64,000 nucleotides of DNA, from assembly GCA_947471745.1 (NCBI GenBank), contig CANJKZ010001112.1:1526001-1590000 (forward strand). Direction: 5' to 3'. Under the pieces are notes generated by a model. The model had not been told where the DNA came from, ran no database searches, and saw only the letters and a program-made list of their open reading frames with translations. Source of the stretch: Closterium sp. Naga37s-1 (lineage: Eukaryota > Streptophyta > Zygnematophyceae > Desmidiales > Closteriaceae). The position numbers were made by a program, and so were the translations under genes. The stretch's first letter is position 1. Each line of letters starts with the position of its first letter. Positions 41,345 through 53,139 of the stretch are shown here, one piece after another.

Positions 41345-43026
41345 TTTCCCCGCCGCTCCCCCTACCGCTCTCCCCGCCACATCTCCCGTTGCCCCCCTGT
41401 CCATTCCCCGTGCCACTTCCCCTGACCTTCCTCTTCCATCTCCTCTGCAATCCCCAGACGGAAGCAGCGCGCACTCCAATCATCAGGAAACTTTGCAACA
41501 TCTTCATCACCCCGTGGCCACTCCTCCCACTCTGAATCGAATTGCTTCCAAGCCAAAGGTTTGGGAATGGCAGCAGCAGGCTCGGAAGGTCCCGAAACTG
41601 GTGGCGCATGGGCAGGATTCTGCCGTGTTGGCTCCTATTGAAGCATTTCCTCGCTGAGATGAAATCTGAGCCGAAATTCGCACCCACTGCAGGATGCGGC
41701 CAATCCGATACGTTAACACTGCGACGATCGGATTCGTGTTGACAGAGACAAGGGAAGGGGCGGGTGTGTAAGGGAGGCCAGTGAAAAATGAAGCACCAGC
41801 AAAGGAGGTGATGTCATGACCATTTGAAGCCGAAGAGGTGATGTCTGATAAGAGAGCTACTTGACCCTCCTTCCACTCCCTTGCTACCCTCGCCCTGGCC
41901 ACCATGTCCCTGCTGAGCCACTCCCTGGCATCCTGCATCGCTGCATCGTGCACGCGTAAAGTGCTCGCGCTGTCAGCGTCCATGCAGAACACCTCCCCCT
42001 GATTGCGCTACCCGCCTTTGGACAGCACAGAGGTAAACTCGAGGGTCAGCTCAGTGGCGCCCACGCTGCTCACATTCATGCCCGTGGGAGCGCTGTAGCC
42101 CACAGGATTATCCACACTCGTGCTGCTTCTGCTGCTGCTGCCACTCTCACTGCAGTGGCTGCACTGGAACTCCCTCCTTTCCGTCCCTCCATGCTCCAGA
42201 ATCCAAGCCATGCCATCCACATACCTTCGCCACACAGGCCTATTCAAATGCTTCCTCCCCTCCCCTCCTGCCCTTCCTCCCATCACTAGCCTCCTACGCC
42301 TCGCGTCCCTGCCCCCAGCCTCACTCTCGCCCACCATGCACACCACCGTGCCACCCCCCTCCTCCTGCATGTCCCCATCCGTCCCCATAATATCCCTCAC
42401 CCTCATCGTCACATCTGCTGCCATATGTTTAATCCTCCCCCCCACCACGCCAACCATCCTCATCATAGCCTCAAAGAGGCAGCCCATGGAGCCATCCCCT
42501 CCCACCTGCGCCAAACGTGTTCCCTACCCCTACCCCTCCCGGCCCTACTGCACTCCCAGCTCGCCTCTCCCTCTCCCCATTGTCCGTCACACCCCCCGAT
42601 AGCAAGTTTTGCATGACGAACCCAAACTTTTCCTTGAGGTCTTCAGGCTCCTTCACCCCGAAAATTTGTACCAGCAGGGATGCGAGCCCACCCTCCTTCT
42701 CCTGCCTGCCCGCCCCCAGATGAGCCACTAAGGCTGGAAACGTGGGCGAGTCGGAGTTCATAAGCACCTTCCATAGAGCCACAATGCAGGGCAGCCTCGC
42801 TACAAGAACAAGAAAGGTGGCGAAGCTGACAGAACGGCGGTAGTCAGCCCAGAAGACAGTGCAGCGAAAGCAGCAGGAGCAGGTGACAGAGGGAGGAGGT
42901 GTATGCGCTGACACAGGAGCAGCGACGGGGTCGATAGGAGGGATAGAAGCAGCGGAAGGAGCAGGGGCAGGGGACTGAACAGCAGGCGGTGCAGGCCCAG
43001 AATGGTCGGCAGGCGGGATTTGATCC
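41345..43026 (-). CDS. Unknown ORF region, possibly 3' part of a host gene
   Basis: The minus strand is coding-like. A first frame (42914-42471) contains TVFWADYRRSVSFATFLVLV, CIVALWKVLMNSDSPTFPAL and LVQIFGVKEPEDLKEKFGFV. A second frame, 42514-41507 with one stop at 42008, contains CLFEAMMRMVGVVGGRIKHM, a Cys pair FQCSHC, and MQDAREWLSRDMVARARVAR. The two frames overlap near 42490, so either an intron or a frameshift separates them. The plus strand is C/T-rich throughout. I do not recognise the family. It has the same strand as the ORF at 54930-55961 on the other side of element F. Confidence 0.4.
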
Positions 43027-43145
43027 TCCGCCGGTGTCGGAAGCTTGTAGCTTCTCTCGTGTCACCTCTCTTCACCTTCTCTTCTTTCTCCCTCACTAAG
43101 GGCTTGCCTAGCTTTCTAGAGCTCACACTCGGTCTCCTCACTAGA
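43027..43145. repeat. Duplicate of element F 3' end, outside its LTR
   Basis: About 115 bp (tgtcggaagcttgtagcttc ... agagctcacactcggtctcc tcact) nearly repeated at 43518-43630 inside element F. The copies flank the F left LTR, an arrangement not expected for a simple insertion. Confidence 0.8.
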
Positions 43146-43147
43146 GT

Positions 43148-43515
43148 GTTGAGATAGGGTTTCTTAGGCGTGCCTACAATGCTCGGCAGACTGCCTGCTT
43201 GAACTGGCTCCTCAGTAGCTAATGCTTGGAATAAAGTCATCAACTAACAGTGAGAAAACAAACAAGCAAGCAGGCGGACTATGCCTGCGTTTCTCCTAAG
43301 TGGTGCTACACTTACCGTTGCTTAGCCATTCGTTACCATCCATCTACAGTGTTCCCGCTTGCCTCGGCCTCCCGCCACCTCGGCGAGTCGGTCGTTAGCT
43401 GGCCTTGTTATTATTTGTTCGCCTCCTTCCTACACTACTTGATCCTGTCATGCAAATATATATGGCTACTCAGGTGCAGTCCTATTATCAGTTTGGCCTT
43501 ATTAATTGTGTGACA
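43148..43515 (-). repeat. Element F 3' LTR (368 bp)
   Basis: The plus strand reads TGTTGAGATAGGGTTTC ... TTAATTGTGTGACA, matching 54559-54926 in length and sequence with scattered differences. TG...CA ends. The base context tagag before it also precedes the other copy, so the boundary could shift by five bases. Confidence 0.85.
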
Positions 43516-43712
43516 GCTGTCGGACGCTTGTAGCTTATATTGTGTCACCTCCCTTCACCTTCTCTTCTTTCTCCCTAACTAATGGCTTGCGTGGCTTTCT
43601 AGAGCTCACACTCGGTCTCCTCACTTACCCCCTCCTCAGCTTCACGCCTCCTGGGTAGCCGATGGACATCTTGAGGTAGCACCGTCGTGTCTCCTTCCTG
43701 TTGCTTCCCTCT

Positions 43713-44415
43713 TCAGGTTCCCGTCTTCCTCTTCGGTCCAGCCGCGGCCACGTTGATGATGTGGTCCCTCCTCTCCTCTCCCGTCTCATTCACCAGCACA
43801 ATCACTCCTGAATCTTTCACCTCCATCACTCCCCATCTAGCAGTCATCAAGCCAATGTCCAGCAGGTCTTTCTTGACCTGCTTCAAACGTACCTCTCCAC
43901 CAGCCGAGATCACTCTGTTCCCCATCCCTCCCTTCCCCGCTCCCCTCTGCCGGTACCTCTGCACGTCCCTGAGCTGTGCTACGTGCAGGTTCTCTAACGC
44001 TGCTGGCAGCAGCTCCCTCAAATTCTTGGCCCGCGCCTCTGCCACCGCCACCCACTTCTCTTCTGACCCAGCGATGACGGTGTCGCTCAGAAGCTTGGGC
44101 ACGTCTATCAGCAAAATCGGCTCTCGGCCCAACAACAGGTAGTACGGCGACAAGTCTTTTATCGTCGCTTGCTTATTGAAGCGGTATCTCGCCGCCACCT
44201 ATGGCAGTCTCAGGTCCCAGTCCCGCTTGTACTGTTCTCCATAGGCCCTCAACCCCTTCTTGATAGTCTGCACAATTCTCTCGGTCAACCCGTCGCTCTG
44301 TGGGTGGTACCGCGACGTCCTCCGATGGGTGATGACGGTCTCTTTCAGAAGCTGGTCGAACTGCCCTTGGAACTCAGTGCCCTGGTTGGTTAGCACTTCC
44401 CCGCAAGCCCCGAAC
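43713..44415 (-). CDS. Element F integrase, C-terminal half
   Basis: The minus strand reads VLTNQGTEFQGQFDQLLKET, then SRYHPQSDGLTERIVQTIKK (the catalytic glutamate region of gypsy integrases), RFNKQATIKDLSPYYLLLGR and a C-terminal stretch to about 43713. Its front half lies beyond the D3 insertion at 50760-51139. Confidence 0.85.
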
Positions 44416-45507
44416 TGTTGGGTGCAAATTCACATTGCACAACATCCTGCCGTCTGTTTGTACGAGTATGCAAATACGAATGCATTTGGATGTGAATGGA
44501 ATGTTCGTGTGTTTGTTTGCTTTCGCAATTCATGCTTGAAGCATTTGCAGGTACTCGCGCATTGTGCGCTTCGGCATAACATTGTATGCGCTATAACAGT
44601 ACAAGCAGAAAGGACGAGCTTGCAAAGGAACCCAAGATGGAAGCTTTGCGGTTTGGCTAACTTGATTACGCAGATTCAGTTCTATCCAACTCGAGATTTT
44701 ACTGTTTTGTTTGGTTGACTACAGTATAGCAGGGCAGGCACTATAGGGGTACAATTTAGGTGAAGGTTGGATGTTGTTTATCTGTATCTGCATGCTACAG
44801 GGCCATGGGAAACCAGCGGAACCAGCATTTGGCTGGTTGGGCAAAGACAAAACAGGTTCTATTTTTAGGACCTGAACTTGGTTGTTGTTTTCCCAGGTTG
44901 GAAAAACAGAACCAGAGGTTGTGTGCCAACATACCACCTGTTGTTTTGTCCAGCCAGGTTGGTTCTGTTGCTTGGGATTATTTGGGATCATCCCTGGCTG
45001 TTCCCAGGTTGATTCCCAAGGTCCTTGCTAGCTAGAACTATATATTCCTTCTTTGTTTGTACCTTGATATAGTCAATTTGATTTAAGCGAATTCCTCCCT
45101 TGCTGGAATTTCGTTTCTACGCGGTACGACGGCGAAATGTTACCCGAGTCAACGCTAGTACGCTAGCACTACGACGCTAGGCCAACGCTGTCCGAGCCAT
45201 AACTCTGTAATGGCAGAACTTTTCGCAAGGCAACTTGGCTCATTTTAAAGCTCTTGGAGCGAGCTTCAATATAGCGAAGTTTCAGCTTAATCTGATCGAC
45301 GGTCTGCACGAGGCGCTGCGCGACGTTCAAGGTACTCTTGCTGTTTTGACTAAGTCTCTCTTGATTCCTCTCTCTACAAACTCGGACCCGAGGATAGGGG
45401 CTGGTTTTATACCAGGCACCCAAGGACCCTTGGAGGTGACCCCGAGGAGAAGTTTTAAGTTTGATAAAGTCTTAGTAGCTTGAGTTTATTAGGCCCTTAC
45501 ACCAACA
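44416..45507 (+). repeat. Element D3 5' LTR (1092 bp)
   Basis: TGTTGGGTGCAAATTCACATTG ... GGCCCTTACACCAACA, followed by agc and the primer site. Its ends agree with the D2 LTR and the solo LTR at 7940. Confidence 0.93.
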
Positions 45508-45510
45508 AGC

Positions 45511-45522
45511 TGGTATCAGAGC
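45511..45522 (+). promoter_or_regulatory. Primer binding site of element D3
   Basis: tggtatcagagc, three bases after the LTR, complementary to initiator methionine tRNA. Confidence 0.9.
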
Positions 45523-45553
45523 TGCGTTATAGTGATCCTCGTTATAAGTAGCT

Positions 45554-48500
45554 ATGGCGGGCAATACCTCGGCAGGAGCTGGTGAATCTTCAGCCCAAGA
45601 TCGTAGTGGCAGCCAAGATTATTGTGTTTCAGCGCCAAAGGGAGCGCGAACAAACCAGGGCTTGCTGGTCAAGGAGGTGCTGACGAACTTCACCGTCGAG
45701 AAGTTCAATGGTGAGGGCTATGATGATTGGGCCTGGAAAATGCAACTCTATTTCCGTCAGATTGGATTGCTGAAACTAATGATTGGGGAGGAGCCTATAC
45801 CGAGTGACCCCACGCTGCAGGTAGATTGGGACGAGCGCTCCTCGGCTGGCTACTATTTGGAGCTGAACCAGCGTCACCACGTCATGCATCTGCTGCCGGA
45901 GGTTGAGTGCGGTCCAAAGGCGTGGACCTTGTTGAAGGATCTGCACGCCCCGACCTCCGTTGTTGCAACGTTGATGCTGGAGAGGGAGCTGTCCGCGTTG
46001 CGCCTGAGCGAGGGAGAGCCGGTGCAACCTGTCCTGGACAAGATGCGCGACCTCTACGCGAAGTTGGCGACCGCGGGAATCACCTACCCGGAGCAGACCA
46101 AGTCCTTGAAGATGCTCACGAGTGTGGCTTCAGTTCAGGAGTGGCTTGATTCTACCGCAGAACCAGAGCTCGTGGACACTCGAGTGGGTAGATTCTGGAG
46201 GAGGACTTCCGTCGCCGCCAACTGAGGGGTGGAGACGACGGCAGCAGTGGCTATGGGATGCAAGGGAGCCGACGTGGCAGAGGACGTGGCTTCGGTGGTG
46301 CTGGACGCCGTGCAAAGAAGGACGATGACTGCAACGACCAACAAGGAGGTACCGGTTGGGGTCGCGGTGCGAAATCTGGACGTGGGGGCAAGTCAGATGC
46401 TGGTGGCAAAAAAAGAAACCCGTTGCTGGTATTGTGAGAAGGAGGGGCACCCCTGGTTTTTGTGGTATAAGAAACCCGATGGATGGACCCCCCAGAATCG
46501 TCACCAGGATGGCGGCGCGCGGAGGAACCAGAAAAATGGCGCGAACATGGTCGTCGATTCGTCCGACAACAACCCGAAGAGCAACGGCGGTGTGGAAAAG
46601 AAGAAGGAGCGCACCGCGGGCCAGTTCTTCCATATTGGAGAGCAGGGGAAGCAAGGAGACGCCTCTGCCAAGGTTGGAGCAGAGCTGCACCCCTTGAACT
46701 ATTGGGTGTTGGACAAGGGCGCTACTTGGACGATGACGCCGCGCAAGGACCTGCTGGACGACGTACGCGCTGCACCGATCAATGAGGTGTGCTCCGCCTC
46801 TGGACACGCGCTAAAGGTGGCTGGAGCAGGACGAGCTGCGTTTAAGGGAGCGGATGGTGGTGCTGCACGAAGTTCTCCTCGTTCCTGCTCTCAAGGCCAA
46901 CCTCATCTCCCTCCGTAAGGTTTGCAAGGCTAGGGTGAGCACTAGCACGGATGGGGCACGCACGTACAAGGGGCAGCTGGGCAATCGGGTGCTTTGGGAT
47001 CTGCATGGAAGCAGAGACATGTACAGATCCATGTGGCAGCTGCCGGCATTGGCGTGGCACAGTGAGGGGCAGGCTGGAGAGGGGTCTGCATCTCAGGGGG
47101 AGTGCAATGCCGTTGGAGGGGTTGGTGTGAAAGTGTCGGCCAGATCTGGGGAGACGGATTGGGCAACGGCACATCGACGCTTGGGGCATGTAGCAATGCC
47201 TTTGCTGAAGCAGCTGGAGAAGGATGGCGTCGTCAAGGGTCATGACAATTGTGAATCCAAATTCACCCGTTTCCCCTTCCATGGTGTGACTGGCAAGAGC
47301 AAGAAGCCTTTAAATTTGGTCCACATGGACTTGGTGGGGCCGCTGCCGGTTCAGGGGCACAAGGGGGAGCGGTACTTTCTGACCATAGTGGATGATTGGA
47401 GCAGGCTTATGTGGGCATATCCGTTGAAGCAGAAGGAACACGCCGCCTCTACGATACGCGAAGATTGGCTGCCATTCGTTGAGAAGCAAGCGGAGTGTGT
47501 GGTGAAGCGGATTAGGACAGATCGGGGTGGTGAGTTCCTTGGAGTTGAGATGACGGCCTGGCTCAAGAAGCAGGGCATCTAGAGGGAGCTGACCACGGCT
47601 TACACCCCACAGTCTAATGGTGTAGCAGAACGGGCGAACCGGACAATTCTGGAGACAGCTCGGGCGCTGCTCATAGAATCTGGGCTGGGCAACTTGATGT
47701 GGCCCCATGCTGTCCGGCACGCTACCGTGGCCAGGAACAGGGTGCTCACTACAGTTGGTAATGACTCGTGGGTGCCGTTGGAGAGGGGGCTTGGTAGGAA
47801 GCCGCCGGTGGACATGTTGAGGGTGTTCAGTTGCATGGCAGTCGCCCACGTCCCCAAGAAGTATCGAAGTTGGGGGCGAGTGCAATCTGGTGTGTGCATT
47901 TGGGGCTGGCTGCTGAGAGCAAGGGATGGCTGCTGTGGGAACCATCCAATGGTGTGATGTTTGACAGCAGGGAGGTGAAGTTTGTTGAGGGCATGATGTA
48001 TGGGAGCTGGGAGAAACAACGGGAGGCTAGGGTGTCCCAGCAGATGGAGCAGATCACCATGTAGCTGGACCTGACTCCTAGTGTGTGGGAGGAGGGAGAG
48101 GAGGCAGCTGCAGAGGGTGGTGATGGAGAGAAGATACAGGAGGCACCTGCTGGTGGAGAAAATGATGTGGAGACTAGTGGTAGCACTAGTGGAGCTGCTG
48201 GATCCGAGGGAGGAGAGCAGCAGCAGGGAAAAACTAAGAAGCCGAAGGGAGTCGTTATGAGGGGATGGGAGACACCCATCTCCAGGCCAGGACGTACTCG
48301 TATGGCAACTAAGAAGCTGACTGTAGGAGCTGATGTAGCAGAGCAGCAGCTTGGGACCGAGGAGGCATTGCTGATTCTACCGCATGGCTATGACACGGAT
48401 GAGGAGGATGAACCTGCCTACTGTTTTCTTGCCCCTGCACCAGAGGAACCAGCTAGCATGGAGGAGGCATTAGCTGGACCAGATAGGGAGAAGTGGCTAG

Positions 48501-50048
48501 TCTCCATGGTTGCTGAGTACCAGAGCCTGCTAGAGAATGGGACATGGATTCTGGTGGTGTTGCCTGAGGGGAAGAAAGCTGTACAGTGCAAGGACTTGTC
48601 GGTCAGTGGCTAAGGGGTTTATGCAGGTGGCTAAGGGGTTTATACAGGTGGCTAAGGGGTTTATGCAGAAGGAGAAGCAGGACTTCAATGAGATCTTTGC
48701 TCCCACTGCAAAACCCCCTACCCTCCGTGTCTTGTTGACAGATGCAACCGTTAGTGGGAAATTCATCATTTTGATTGATGTATCAACTGCATTTCTCAAT
48801 GGGATTTTAGAGGAGGATGTGTACATGACGCATCCGCCTGGGTATGAGGATGGTACGGGCAGGGTGTGCAAGCTGAAAAAGTCCATCTACGGCATGAAGC
48901 AGGCACCACGCTGCTGGTACCAGAAGTTGGCAGCTGTTTTAGAGGAGATGGGATTCAGGACCAGCAGCTGTGATGAGAGCCTTTTTCTCAAAAAGGAGGG
49001 GGAGAAGCTGGTGCTATTTCTGGTCTACGTGGACGACATTCTTCTCTTTAGCAGCAGCATGAAGGAGATCCAGAAGGTGCAGCAGTAGCTGGTAGAGAAC
49101 TTCATGTGCAAGAACCTTGGGGAGGTAAAGTACTACCTCGGGATGCACGTGGAGAGGGATCTAGATCACAGGTGGTTGAAGCTGCACCAGGAGAAGTTCA
49201 TCAAGGAGCTGGGGGAGAAGTACGGGATTCAGAATGAGCGCAAAGTTGCAACTCCCCTGCCAGCAGAATTCAAGCTTGTGAAAGCCGCAGAGGTTGAAGG
49301 GGTTGAAGCCGAGGAGCAGCAGCAATTTCAGTCATTGGTGGGCAGCCTCTTGTATGCAGCAGTTCACACGAGGCCCGACATCTCTTTCTCGGTTGGGCAG
49401 CTGGCAAGGGTGGTGCAGAATCCATCAGAGGAGCAGGTGAATGCAGCTGAGCGTGTGGTGAAGTACCTGAACTCTCACCCAAGCATTGGAGTTCAATACT
49501 CCGCATCTGCACAGGTGAAGTAGAAGGGGGTTGAGGTGCTGAAAGAGAAGGGGGAGCGGCTTGGAGAAGGCAAGCTGTTTCTCACTTGCTTTACCGATGC
49601 TACGTTGGCCTATGAGAAGGAGGATTCCTCATCTGTATGAGGATACATCTGCATAGTTGGGGGAGGACCTGTTAGTTGGAGGTCCAAGAAGCAGACGGAG
49701 ACGGCACTCTCTTCAGTGGAATCAGAGTACATGGCGATGTTCCATGGGGTGAAGGAGGTGATTTGGCTGAGGAGGCTGTTAGAGGAGATTGGCCAGGAGT
49801 AGAAGGTTGCTACGCCGCTGTTTTGTGATAGCAAGGGGGCTCTTGGGATGGCCAGAAACGCTGTGGTTTATGGGCTGAACAAGCACATGCGTATCAAGTG
49901 GCACTGGCTGCGTAAGGAGGTGAAGAGGGGGACGGTGAATCCGATTTACAACAAGACTCACCAGCAGCCAGCAGACTTCCTCACCAAGAGGCTTGCGGAT
50001 GAGCCTCATTGGCGTTGTGTGCGCATGAGTGGAATGAGCATGAACTAG
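45554..50048 (+). pseudogene. Element D3 Gag-Pol remnant
   Basis: Gag starts MAGNTSAGAGESS at 45554 and holds FTVEKFNGEGYDDWAWKMQL, then MLERELSALRLSEGEPVQPV. A CCHC knuckle (CWYCEKEGHPWFLWY-like) lies near 46420. The protease region LNYWVLDKGATWTMTPRKDL lies near 46695-46755. GAG-pre-integrase reads WATAHRRLGHVAMPLLKQL near 47160. Integrase runs about 47320-47960 with MDLVGPLPV and YTPQSNGVAERANRTI. RT runs about 48440-49090 with FAPTAKPPTLRVLL and the catalytic YVDD (VYVDDILLFS near 49025). RNase H runs about 49550-50040 with KHMRIKWHWLRK at the end. The domain order is the copia order. Confidence 0.9.
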
Positions 50049-50090
50049 CATGGAATGATGTGGATGCAGCCGGCAGGCTGAGGGGGAGTT

Positions 50091-50757
50091 TGTTGGGTGC
50101 AAATTCACATTGCACGACTTCCTGCCGTCTGTTTGTACGAGTATGCGTTTGCGAATGCATTTGGGTGTGAATGGAATGTTTGTGTCTTTGTTTGCTTTCG
50201 CAATTTTTGTTTGAAGCATTTGCAGGTACTCGCGCATTGTGCGCTTCGGCACAACATTGTATGCGCTATGAACCGTACAAGCAGAAAGGACGAGCTCGCA
50301 AAGGAACCCAAGATGGAAGCTTTGCCGTTCTGCTTACTTGATTGCGCAGATTCAGTTCTATCCAACTCGAAATTGTACTGTTTTGTTTTGTTGACTATAG
50401 TGTAGCAGGGCAGGAACTATAGGGGTACAATTTAGGTGAAGGGTGGATGTTGTTTGTCTGTATCTGCATGCAACTTTGGCTGGTTGGGCAAAGACAAAAC
50501 AGGTTTTGTTTTTAGGACCTGAACCTGGTTGTTGTTTTCCAAGGTTGGAAAAACAGAACCAGTGGTTGTTTACCAACCTACCACCTGCTGCTTTGTCCAG
50601 CCAGGTTGGTTCTGTTGCTTGGAATTATTTGGGATTATCCCTGGTTGTTCCCAGGTTGATTCTTAAGGTCCTTGCTAGCTAGAACTATATATTCCTTCTC
50701 TGTTTCTACCTGGATATAGTCGATTTGATTCAAGCGAATTCCTCCCTTGCTGAAATT
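50091..50757 (+). repeat. Element D3 3' LTR (shorter copy)
   Basis: Follows the purine tract ggctgagggggagtt and starts TGTTGGGTGCAAATTCACATTG. It agrees with the 5' LTR up to about ttgctgaaatttt, where element F integrase sequence resumes. Confidence 0.88.
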
Positions 50758-50759
50758 TT

Positions 50760-51139
50760 ACCAAGAATTCTGCGATCGTGGCTGAATTCTTGCTTGGTAG
50801 TGCCTTCACTTCCACCCATTTGCTCCCGTGTTTGATCATGATGAGGATGTACCGCTTGCTTCGGTGGCTCAGCGGTATTTCTCTCGCCAGATCCAGGGAC
50901 CAGCGGAATTCCAGCCCTTGGATCGGCAGCGACTGAAGTTCCCGCCTGCCCCTGTCCAGTTCTGCTCGGTTTCTGCTGCACAATTCGCAGCCTTGGACCC
51001 ACTCCTTGATCTGTCTACGCATTCCTTCCCACCACCATGTCGTCCCCACTAGCTGTTGCATTCTCAGCTCTCGATAGTGCCCCAGCTGCCGGTGCACTCT
51101 CGCGATAATGTCCTTCCGCTGCGACGGCTCAGGCACCAC
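50760..51139 (-). CDS. Element F integrase, zinc-finger half
   Basis: The minus strand reads RVHRQLGHYRELRMQQLVGT then CELCSRNRAELD (HHCC finger) and WSLDLAREIP, YILIMIKHGSKWVEVKALPS, the front of the gypsy integrase core. The rest continues at 44415. Confidence 0.85.
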
Positions 51140-51181
51140 CTTCCACCCGTCCTTGGTATTTACTTATAACTGGTCTTGGTA

Positions 51182-52440
51182 CTACCGATAGTGCGCTCCT
51201 CGGGCTCGCACCCGCTCGGCTACCGCTCCTTCTTCCCCAGTCTTACCTTGCACCCACTCCAACACTTCTCGGTCAGCCCACACGTCCTCTGGTCCCCTCT
51301 CCTTCCCTTTTCTGGCTCCCTCCAGGTCGATCTCTCGGGCCATCGCTACTAGGCATGCCGTAGGTGACCCTGGTGCCGGGTTCCGGGACAGGCCGTCAAC
51401 GTGCTGCATATTTTTGCCCGGCCTGTGCTTGATGGTGAAGTCGTAGTATTGCAGTCGCATCGCCCATCTCGCATTTCTACCCGTGAGGGCCTGGTTGGTC
51501 ATTAGCCAGGTCATTGGCTGGTGTTCGGTGACCAGGGTAAAGGGGCGCCCTTGCAGGTACACTCTTGACACAGGATGGCTCCCATTCCCGGGCTACTCCA
51601 GTCTATATACTATACTTAGTTTACCCGTCATTCACGCACCAAGAAAGACTCTGTTTTAGCACACAACTCACGTACTTTGATTACCCATCATTCACGCACC
51701 AAAAAAGGCTCCCATTTCCGAGCTAGTCCAGTCTGTATATAGCGTGAACGGGTCATCCTTGCTGGGTAGCGTGAGTACGGTGGCGCTTTTCACCGCTTGC
51801 TTCAGATTCTCCAAAGCTTTCTGCTCCTCCTCTTTCGACTGCCACGGTTGCTCCTCCAAAAGTCGATTCAGGACGGCCGTCGTCGTGCTGAAGTTTGGCA
51901 CAAAACGCCGATAGTACCCAGGAATCCGAGTACCGCCCGCAGTGACGATCGATCCGAAGGTGGGGGCACGCGATTCAAGACCTCCACTTTCGCTTCTTGC
52001 ACTCCCAGTTGCCCGTCTCCAATCTCGAACCCCAGGTATTGCACTGTCTTGTTCCCGAACCTGCATTTCTTCGGGTGAGACGTTAGCCCGGCCCCCTTTA
52101 TGGCTTCAAGTGTCGCTCGCACATTGTTTACGTGCTGTTCCTCGTGCCGAATGGCATCACCTTCTACTCGTACAGCCCATCCGGGCCGTGGGGCGCAGTC
52201 TTTCTGCAGTCCTCCGCCTTAATAGGGATTTGGTTGAACCCCTGCCTGAGGTCGAGCGTGGAAGCTACAGTGGCCCCTTGTAGCTTGTCAACTATCTCTT
52301 CCGCCGATTGCATGGGGTAGCGGTCCGGCACGGTCACTTTGTTCAACCCACGGTAGTCTCCGCACATGCGCTTCGTCGACACGTCCCCGGTGATGTCAGT
52401 CCATGAGGCTACTACTGTAGCCACTGCATACTCGCTCTTA
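51182..52440 (-). CDS. Element F RT C-terminal part and RNase H
   Basis: RT motifs on the minus strand: TKRMCGDYRGLNKVTVPDRY, STLDLRQGFNQIPIKAEDC near 52250, CRFGNKTVQYLGFEIGDGQL near 52060, and RAVLGFLGT-like connection. RNase H: FTLVTEHQPMTWLMTNQALT with FTIKHRPGKNMQHVDGLSRN near 51410. Local tandem duplications lie at 51577-51739. Confidence 0.85.
51577..51739. repeat. Local overlapping duplications in element F
   Basis: ggctcccattcccgggctac (from 51577) recurs at 51707 with few changes (offset 130 bp), and ttacccgtcattcacgcacc (51621) recurs at 51681 (offset 60 bp). Confidence 0.8.
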
Positions 52441-52942
52441 GGGCGTGTCTCCATTTTGACCCCGACGGTTCGAACCGTGGATGGTCCGAACTGCGAAGAG
52501 GTTACCAGCGTCGCATGGTTTCGTGACGTAGTTCGTGAAAGTGTGTGCGGCGTCGCCAACAAACCGAACCATTGTGTCACTTTTTACACCTTTCAACGGT
52601 TCAGAATTTGAACCCTTGACAGTTCGGAACCCTAAACGGACGGTGCAACAGTACTAACTAGAGATTGGCGCGCGACTTTTTTCGAAAAATATGAATTAAG
52701 ATTGGCTTACGAAAATTACAGAAAAGCTGTCACGATTTATGTAACGACGCTACAGTGTCTCTAGCGAGACTACAGTACTTCGAGAAAATTCAAAACACTG
52801 AAAAAAGTGACAGTCTTGCACTTTTACAGGGCAAAGTTCCGAATGGCAACTTTGACAGTCGGTTCTCGCTATTCGGGCCGTCCGGTACCAAAAAAGTGAA
52901 CCGTCCAGAAAATTGCCAAAAATAAAAAATAGAGACACACCC
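52441..52942. mobile_element. MITE-like non-autonomous DNA transposon (502 bp)
   Basis: Splits the RT of element F. Its ends are inverted: left gggcgtgtctccatttt and right aaaaatagagacacaccc, about 17-19 bp with a few mismatches. It is flanked by TTA on the left and TAA on the right, so the duplication is either TA or an imperfect 3-bp TTA/TAA. That fits Tc1/mariner-like or PIF/Harbinger-like MITEs, and I cannot decide between them. Composition is AT-richer than the host element and there is no coding frame of note. RT coding sequence resumes at 52943 (LLEAGLIQRS on the minus strand). Confidence 0.85.
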
Positions 52943-53139
52943 TAAGACCGCTGTATCAATCCTGCTTCCAACAACTCGGCGCACTTGGCTGCACACACCT
53001 CCACATCCCCCTGGCTCGTCCTCCGCTTCCGGTGATACACCGGTACCTCGCTGTTGAGCTGGATGCGCATCTCCTGTACCGTACATCTTCCCAGCTCCTT
53101 CAATGTAAAGGCGAACCTCCCCTTGTGCTGATCCAGCAC
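52943..53139 (-). CDS. Element F RT leader
   Basis: The minus strand reads LDQHKGRFAFTLKELGRCTV, then VPVYHRKRRTSQGDVEVCAA and KCAELLEAGLIQRS. It parallels the stretch HRQTFAHTLKELGCCNCAV and AGLIRRSESKYVA in element G. It is the start of the RT domain before the MITE. Confidence 0.82.

Larger units (their letters stand above)
44416..50757 (+). mobile_element. Element D3: Ty1/copia family D, nested in element F
   Basis: 5' LTR (44416-45507, 1092 bp), primer site (45511-45522), Gag-Pol (45554-50048), polypurine tract (50078-50090) and a shorter 3' LTR (50091-50757). It separates two halves of the element F integrase, so it is younger than F. The two LTRs differ at roughly one in fourteen bases in the first 190 bp by eye, so it is much older than C1. 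It is broken, with around six to ten breaks. A 21-bp unit (gtggctaaggggtttatgca g) is present three times at 48606-48668. Confidence 0.92.

Noticed and set aside
41313-42616. Plus-strand Pro/Ser-rich frames
   Set aside because: The opposite strand has better protein-like composition. The plus frames only mirror a C/T-rich strand.
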